Positions 12,727-16,756 of a DNA stretch of 16,756 nucleotides are shown piece by piece. Origin of the DNA: Embleya sp040605455 (GTDB lineage Bacteria; Actinomycetota; Actinomycetes; Streptomycetales; Streptomycetaceae); contig NZ_JBEXCV010000177.1 in assembly GCF_040605455.1 (NCBI RefSeq), positions 1 to 16,756 of the forward strand, written 5' to 3'. Made by a program: the position numbers and the translations under genes. The stretch's first letter is position 1; the number at the start of each line of letters is the position of its first letter. Under the pieces are notes generated by a model. It saw nothing but the letters and a program-made list of their open reading frames with translations. It did no database searches and was not told the origin of the DNA.

Positions 12727-12969
12727 CTCACCCGGTGCCGAACCGTGGTCGATGTCGGCGGCGGCGACGGGACGCTCATGGCCCACATCCTGCAGGCCCA
12801 CCCTGATCTGGAAGGCGTCGTTTACGACGGCGGCGACCCTGTTCGCTCGCCGCGGCCTCCTCGCGCAACACCGGTGCGACAGCGCGGGTTTCGACGCCTG
12901 CTCGAGGCTGCCGACTTCAAACTGGCCCGCGTCGCGACCGTCCCGGGCTCCGACATTCGTGTCATAGCA
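12727..12969 (+). pseudogene. O-methyltransferase remnant with internal deletion
   Basis: Two parts of a SAM-dependent O-methyltransferase are joined in one frame. The first is the SAM-binding motif VVDVGGGDGTLMAHILQAHP plus DLEGVVYD (about 12745-12828). The second is the C-terminal end LLEAADFKLARVATVPGSDI (about 12898-12960). The 100 or more residues that normally separate them are replaced by a short Pro/Arg-rich stretch, and the N-terminal dimerisation domain is missing. Such enzymes usually tailor polyketides or other secondary metabolites, so a biosynthetic cluster may once have been near. It is non-functional. Confidence 0.75.
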
Positions 12970-13143
12970 GTGAGCACCTTTGGTTCCTACGTGACACCCA
13001 CGCCGCAGGAGATCTGGAGCGTTCCCATGGCCGGAAACACGGCCTTCACCTGGGAATACGACGATGGGCGCGACCGGCTGCTCAACCTGTACCAGAAAGG
13101 CAAGGACAAGCAGTGGGACGCCCGGTCACGCATCGATTGCTGA
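12970..13143 (+). pseudogene. N-terminal fragment of a ferritin-like domain protein
   Basis: GTG at 12970 reads MSTFGSYVTPTPQEIWSVPM then AGNTAFTWEYDDGRDRLLNL and YQKGKDKQWDARSRID, ending in TGA at 13143. As I recall, the EIWS-PxAGNTAFTWEYDDGRD...LYQKGKDKQWD pattern is the conserved N-terminus of actinobacterial ferritin-like (diiron-type) proteins of roughly 370 residues. Only the first 57 residues remain; none of the diiron ligands can be present. It is fused in frame to the methyltransferase remnant, and unrelated sequence begins right after RID. Confidence 0.65.
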
Positions 13144-13299
13144 ACGCGTCGGATGACCAGGTTCCCGCCAGGGGACCGACGCGCGGGTCCCTTTCGCAAC
13201 CTGATCCGCACCGCCGTCCTCTTCGGAGTCCCCACCACGGCGGCGGCCTTCGCGTGGGTCCACGACCCTGGCGGGCGACGACGACAAGGCCCAGCTGGT

Positions 13300-13655
13300 G
13301 CGATGTCGAGGTCGGTGGAGGCGAGCATCAGGTTGCCGGTGGAGATGTCGACCCTGGCCACGGTGGAATCGGTCAGGCGCGTGGTCGAGTAGCGGTGCCA
13401 CGGGACGTCGCCCGCGTCCCAGTCCGTTGCCGAGAACGGTTGGACCGGGTTCTGCCGGCGCGCCGTGTCGGGGCCGGCGCGCGGGATGTTGGGGATCGGC
13501 CTGGTCACCCCGTTCGGGGTGGGCGGCAGGGCCTGCTTCGTGCCGTGCCCCCAGACCGTCTTGCGTGCGGTCTCGGGAGCGGCCGGCGCGGCGGTCGCTT
13601 GGAACGGGGCTGCGGAGGCGACCAGGGTCAACGCGGTGAACACGGCCACGGTGGT
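13300..13655 (-). pseudogene. N-terminal fragment of a secreted RHS/YD-repeat protein
   Basis: The minus frame has a signal peptide (VAVFTALTLVASAAPFQATA), then a Pro-rich linker and VDISTGNLMLASTDLDIA. In my knowledge the TGNLMLASTDxDIA motif starts the core of large secreted RHS proteins, which often carry C-terminal toxin domains. Homology stops at about 13300 after DIA, so the whole repeat shell and any toxin are missing. The start codon is near 13652. The right side abuts an integrase fragment on the other strand; the 13144-13299 stretch to the left has no recognisable content. Confidence 0.65.
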
Positions 13656-13666
13656 CCCGCGTCCTG

Positions 13667-13963
13667 CGTCTGGATCGGCTCCGCGTCGCCCACCTGACCG
13701 AGGCATTCGCCGCCATCACCGAGGCCAACATCGAGATCGCCGAGGGCAATCGGCAACGCAGGGATGCTATCGCGGAGTTGGCGCGCATCCCCTGGAAGGG
13801 CATCGAGAACCGCGCCCGCCGCAAACTGCTCAAGGCGTCGATCGCCGCCATGCCCCAGATTCGGCAGACCGTCGGGGCGGCCACACGCCAACGAATACGT
13901 TCCACTCTCCGAGCGGCGCTGAACGACGCCGTCGCGCAGCAGCTCATCACGTTCAACCCGGTT
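13667..13963 (+). pseudogene. N-terminal (core-binding) fragment of a second integrase
   Basis: The plus frame reads RLDRLRVAHLTEAFAAITEA, then a charged helical stretch (EGNRQRRDAIAELARI) and RQTVGAATRQRIRSTLRAAL plus NDAVAQQLITFNPV. Helical RRTVGAAT-RIRATLRSALNDA-QQLI-NPA is the classic core-binding domain of streptomycete integrative-element tyrosine recombinases. It breaks off at NPV, before the catalytic domain. It complements the C-terminal piece at 9330-9750 but lies 4 kb downstream of it on the same strand. The two are therefore in permuted order and may come from different elements. Confidence 0.8.
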
Positions 13964-14435
13964 GAAGAGGCCCTTGGCGTCTTGTTCCCCGGTGAGCTAT
14001 GCGTGGTGCCCGTTGTCCATCAACTGGGGCCGGCCCCGGCGTTCTTGGGTCGAGAACTAAGTGCGCGGTGGACGAAAAGTCAAGGATTCCTGCACCGCCG
14101 CGTGGATGTGCGTCTGGCTGAGCACGTCGGACGAGGAATGGGCTCCTGCCGAAAGGACACGGTGCGGAACCGGGCAAGTTCCGGCATGTCGACGCGGTCC
14201 ACCCTGACACCCCGCATCGGCCGACGGATGCCCGTTGCGCCCGTCTGCCGTGATGGCTCGCGCAGCTGCTCTTCCCGGGCGCCTTCCTCCATGCCGAGAG
14301 CACCAACGGTACCCACACCTGGCGACACCCGGGTCCCGGTCATTCCCATCAACTAGTCATGCACAAGAACGTCAGTGTCTTCACTCAGGCTCCTCACAGA
14401 TACCGCTTGATCCGAGTAACTCGTCAGGAGTCACA
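13964..14435. other. 470-nt region without a recognised gene
   Basis: Frames on both strands lack family matches. It is probably further decayed DNA plus the hydrolase promoter. The minus frame at 14080-14352 is open, but its sequence is unconvincing. Confidence 0.4.
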
Positions 14436-15305
14436 GTGAAGGTCCTCCGAGCACGACGGCTGCGCACTGCCAGCCTTCTCTCCCTCATCGGGACGCTGGC
14501 CCTGACCGGCCTCTCCGCACCCCAGGCGGCCGGCAACGCGGGCGGTCAACCGCTCGCGACGAGCGCGGCGCGTTCAAGCGAGTCGAAGCCCAAGCCCACG
14601 GTGGTGCTCGTCCACGGAGCCTGGGCGGATTCCTCGGGATGGGCGAAGGTCACCCGTGACCTGCAGACCATGGGCTACCAGGTCCTCGCGCCGCCGACTC
14701 CCCTGCGTGGGCTGCGCGAAGACTCGGAGTACCTCGCCGCGTTCCTCCGTGACCGAACAACCGGCCCGGTCGTCCTCGTGGGTCACTCGTACGGAGGAGC
14801 CGTCATCACGAACGCCGCCAGGTCGGACAAGGACGTCGAAGCCCTCGTCTACATCAACGCGTTCGTTCCCGACGAAGGTGACAGCGTCCTTGGGATGCTG
14901 GACCCGAACCACGAAGTCAACCCGGCCGATCTCTTCGACTTCGCGCAGTACCCGGGCGCTCCGGACGGCGACTACGACCTCTACCTGAAACAGAGTGTCT
15001 TCCCGGACGCCGTCGCGAACGGCATCCCCGAACGGGACGCGGTCGCGATGGCTGCGACCCAGCGGCCCGTCACCCTGAGCGCGCTCACGGACGAGTCCGG
15101 AGTGCCGGCCTGGAAGTCGTTGCCGAGCTTCTACCTGCTCGGGACCCAGGACCACATCGTCCCGCCCGCCTTGCAGCGCACGATGGCCAAGAACGCAGGA
15201 GCCAAGATCACCGAAGTCAAGGCGGGGCACCTCCCGATGATCACCAACCCGCGCGCCGTCGAGGCGCTGATCGTCAAGGCGGATCGGTCGACGCCGGCCA
15301 AGTAG
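14436..15305 (+). CDS. Secreted alpha/beta hydrolase
   Basis: This 289-residue enzyme has a Sec-type signal peptide (basic MKVLRARRLR, hydrophobic core to about 26, cleavage probably near 35). The alpha/beta-hydrolase fold then follows: VVLVHGAWADSSGW (56-69, oxyanion hole), nucleophile elbow GHSYGG (Ser118), acid in LLGTQDHIVPP (Asp239) and AGHLPMITNP (His265). All three catalytic residues are present. It resembles the salicylate-esterase/EstC-like group of soluble esterases; the substrate is unknown. GTG at 14436 is chosen because AGGAG lies 5 nt upstream and the signal peptide starts there; the open frame back to 14235 is not coding. It appears monocistronic and is the first intact gene after the decayed region. 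Confidence 0.93.
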   Translation: MKVLRARRLRTASLLSLIGTLALTGLSAPQAAGNAGGQPLATSAARSSESKPKPTVVLVHGAWADSSGWAKVTRDLQTMGYQVLAPPTPLRGLREDSEYLAAFLRDRTTGPVVLVGHSYGGAVITNAARSDKDVEALVYINAFVPDEGDSVLGMLDPNHEVNPADLFDFAQYPGAPDGDYDLYLKQSVFPDAVANGIPERDAVAMAATQRPVTLSALTDESGVPAWKSLPSFYLLGTQDHIVPPALQRTMAKNAGAKITEVKAGHLPMITNPRAVEALIVKADRSTPAK

Positions 15306-15495
15306 GCAACGCGATGTCGAGCCGCCGGGCCGTCCGCGCCGTTCGCAGGCGCCCGGCGACGCGTGGGGCTTCGCCTCTCTCCCCCATTGCACCCACGTAG
15401 CTTCGGCGGCCCTGCCGCCCAGTCGCGGCCTTTCCCGCACTGCAGTGCACCAAGCAGACGGCGAGCACGAGGCTCGCTCCGACAAGGAGGGACAG
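15306..15495. other. Intergenic region before the PPOX operon
   Basis: 190 nt without a gene. It must contain the promoter of the coupled pair that follows; no clear -35/-10 can be picked out. Confidence 0.3.
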
Positions 15496-16260
15496 ATGAG
15501 CCGCAACTACCGTGCGATCGCGTTCACGGAGCCAGTCCTGGAAGCGCAGGACCAGTACGGAAGCCGGACCTCCAACGACCGCACGGACACGCATCGCTCC
15601 GGTACGAGGCGTTCGGGCACGGGGGCGGCGGACGGAACGGGCCCAGCTCCGCACACCGAGGCTGCGGAGACCTCTGGAGTCGATCAGATCAAGGATCCCC
15701 TGGGCCCCGCTGAACGGGACTTCATCGCCGGCCGGGACGGCTTCTATCTGGCGACGGTCGCCAGCAGCGGCTGGCCGTACGTCCAGTTCCGCGGCGGCCC
15801 ACCGGGATTCGTGACAACCCCCGACGAACACACCCTGGCCTGGGCCGACTTCCGAGGGAATCGTCAGTACATCAGCACCGGCAACGTGGCGCACGACGCC
15901 CGCGTATCCATGATCTTCTTGGACTACGCCCACCAGGTGCGCCTCAAGGTCTTCGGAGTCGCGACCATCAACGACGTACGCCACCAAGGGGCGTCGTCGA
16001 GTGCGTTGGCGGTCCCGGGGTACCGGGCGATCGTCGAACGTGAGGTGCGCGTCGAGGTCACGGCATTCGACTGGAACTGCCCTCAGCACATCACTCCGCG
16101 CTACACAGCCGAGGAAGTGGCGTCCGTGCTGCAACCGCTTCGGCGCCGCGTTGACGCCCTCCAGGCCGAGAACGACCTCCTTCGCGGCCAGGTCGCATCA
16201 CTCCGGCCGGCCCCCGGGGCACATCCGGCCCCGGCCCGACAGCTGAAGGAAGACCAGTGA
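15496..16260 (+). CDS. Pyridoxamine 5'-phosphate oxidase family protein with C-terminal coiled coil
   Basis: This 254-residue protein has a conserved N-terminal MSRNYRAIAFTEPVLEAQDQ, a variable Ser/Thr/Gly-rich linker (about 22-62) and the PPOX split-barrel domain (about 65-205). Key stretches are ERDFIAGRDGFYLATVASSG, WPYVQFRGGPPGFV, ADFRGNRQYISTGN and RVSMIFLDYA. FDWNCPQHITPR (201-212) is the typical end of this subgroup. A coiled coil (about 213-237, VDALQAENDLLRGQVASL) follows. Such proteins bind FMN, F420 or heme-related cofactors and act on small molecules; the substrate is unknown. The ATG at 15496 has AAGGAGG 5 nt upstream. Its TGA overlaps the next gene's GTG (GTGA), so the pair is coupled. 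Confidence 0.92.
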   Translation: MSRNYRAIAFTEPVLEAQDQYGSRTSNDRTDTHRSGTRRSGTGAADGTGPAPHTEAAETSGVDQIKDPLGPAERDFIAGRDGFYLATVASSGWPYVQFRGGPPGFVTTPDEHTLAWADFRGNRQYISTGNVAHDARVSMIFLDYAHQVRLKVFGVATINDVRHQGASSSALAVPGYRAIVEREVRVEVTAFDWNCPQHITPRYTAEEVASVLQPLRRRVDALQAENDLLRGQVASLRPAPGAHPAPARQLKEDQ

Positions 16261-16502
16261 ACGACGACAGCATCCTGGACCGGATCACCGCACTGGTCGA
16301 TCGGGAGCACAAGCTGCGCAGTCAGCGGGCAGACGGCTCCCTGGACGCACGGACCGAACACCACGAGCTGCAGGCAGTCGAGGTCGAACTCGATCAGTGC
16401 TGGGATCTCCTCCGGCAACGTCGTGCGCGGCGGGACTTCGACGCAGACCCTGATGAGGCCGTTCCCAGGTCGGCTTCAGTGGTCAATAACTACTGGCAGT
16501 AG
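16257..16502 (+). CDS. DUF2630 family protein
   Basis: The 81-residue protein is a highly charged helical hairpin with the DUF2630 signature: ILDRITALVDREHKLRS (6-22), HHELQAVEVELDQCWDLLRQ (35-54) and RRARRDFDADPDEAVPRS. The function of the family is unknown. It starts with GTG overlapping the upstream TGA by 4 nt, and is therefore produced together with the PPOX protein. The coiled-coil C-terminus of that protein could be its contact surface (inference). The length is normal and it looks intact. Confidence 0.92.
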   Translation: MNDDSILDRITALVDREHKLRSQRADGSLDARTEHHELQAVEVELDQCWDLLRQRRARRDFDADPDEAVPRSASVVNNYWQ

Positions 16503-16756
16503 GCCGGGAGCAAGGCCCGACCAGGCTCTGGCTGCCTGCGAGCAGCCCTACGCAACGAGCCCGCGCCTTGGGAAGCAGACGCCCCTGGGCCGCGCCGACG
16601 TCCACGACCGCCGTGATCCGACCGGCGGGCCGGGGCGTCCGGTCAGATCTCCCCCCACCGTGTCCAGTGTGCTCAAACCTCTACCGCCCCCGAAAGACGC
16701 GACCCAGCCCTGTCGTTGCCAGGGAAGTACTCCGCCGCCGCTCGACCGTGAGGTCG
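16503..16756. other. 3' end of window; weak hairpin and possible IS end
   Basis: No gene is seen. GGCTGC-6 nt-GCAGCC (16530-16547) is a weak terminator candidate 28 nt after the DUF2630 stop. AGCCCTGTCGTTGC (16706-16719) matches, in inverted orientation, 13 of 14 bases of GCAACGATAGGGCT (11559-11572) in the IS1380 left end, followed by GGGAAGTAC. It may be a remnant terminal sequence of a related IS. Confidence 0.3.

Noticed and set aside
1..16756. CRISPR arrays, rRNA, complete prophage
   Set aside because: No regularly spaced repeats, no rRNA-like sequence and no phage structural genes were seen.

Overview
The window is about 70% GC. The genuine genes show the strong G/C preference at third codon positions, GTG starts and GGAGG-type ribosome sites of a filamentous actinomycete, most likely Streptomyces or a close relative in the Streptomycetaceae. 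The gene types (RsbW/RsbT-like ATPases, SpoIIE-type phosphatase, STAS antagonist, short MerR regulators, integrative-element integrases and IS1380) fit an accessory, probably arm-located chromosomal region.

Region 1 (1-7.8 kb) is a regulatory block. It holds an RsbW-like ATP-binding protein (+), a convergent GAF/PP2C phosphatase (-), a 76-residue unknown protein (-), a STAS anti-anti-sigma protein (-), two paralogous short MerR-type regulators (-) and an RsbT-like ATPase (+) whose fused phosphatase domain is frameshifted and cut off. These are the parts of a partner-switch (kinase/antagonist/phosphatase) network, but no sigma factor is visible. The most unusual structure lies between these genes. 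The 76-residue gene and both MerR genes are each preceded, about 520-645 nt upstream, by a nearly identical minus-strand promoter (TAGACA, 17-nt spacer, TATGTT-like -10, CGAAAA(A)TCTG box upstream). Between promoter and gene lies a long non-coding stretch with collinear conserved motifs that ends in a strong GC hairpin just before the ribosome site. In the two MerR leaders the hairpins pair better on the minus strand (a G-U wobble in one, a GAAA tetraloop in the other). I read these as three members of one undescribed family of long leader RNAs or stand-alone ncRNAs.

Region 2 (7.8-10.5 kb) holds decayed mobile DNA: a coding fragment, a two-gene operon for a Trp-rich 141-residue protein and a 61-residue two-helix membrane protein, a C-terminal tyrosine-recombinase fragment, its terminator, and the 3' half of a tRNA gene that is probably an attachment site. 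Region 3 (10.5-14.4 kb) starts with an intact glyoxalase/VOC protein. It then becomes a graveyard: pieces of a reductase, a frameshifted and truncated IS1380 transposase, an O-methyltransferase, a ferritin-like protein, a secreted RHS protein and a second integrase are joined end to end. Region 4 (14.4-16.5 kb) is intact again: a secreted alpha/beta hydrolase, then a translationally coupled pair of a PPOX-family flavin/PLP-type protein and a DUF2630 protein.

All family assignments come from reading motifs by eye; no database search was run.
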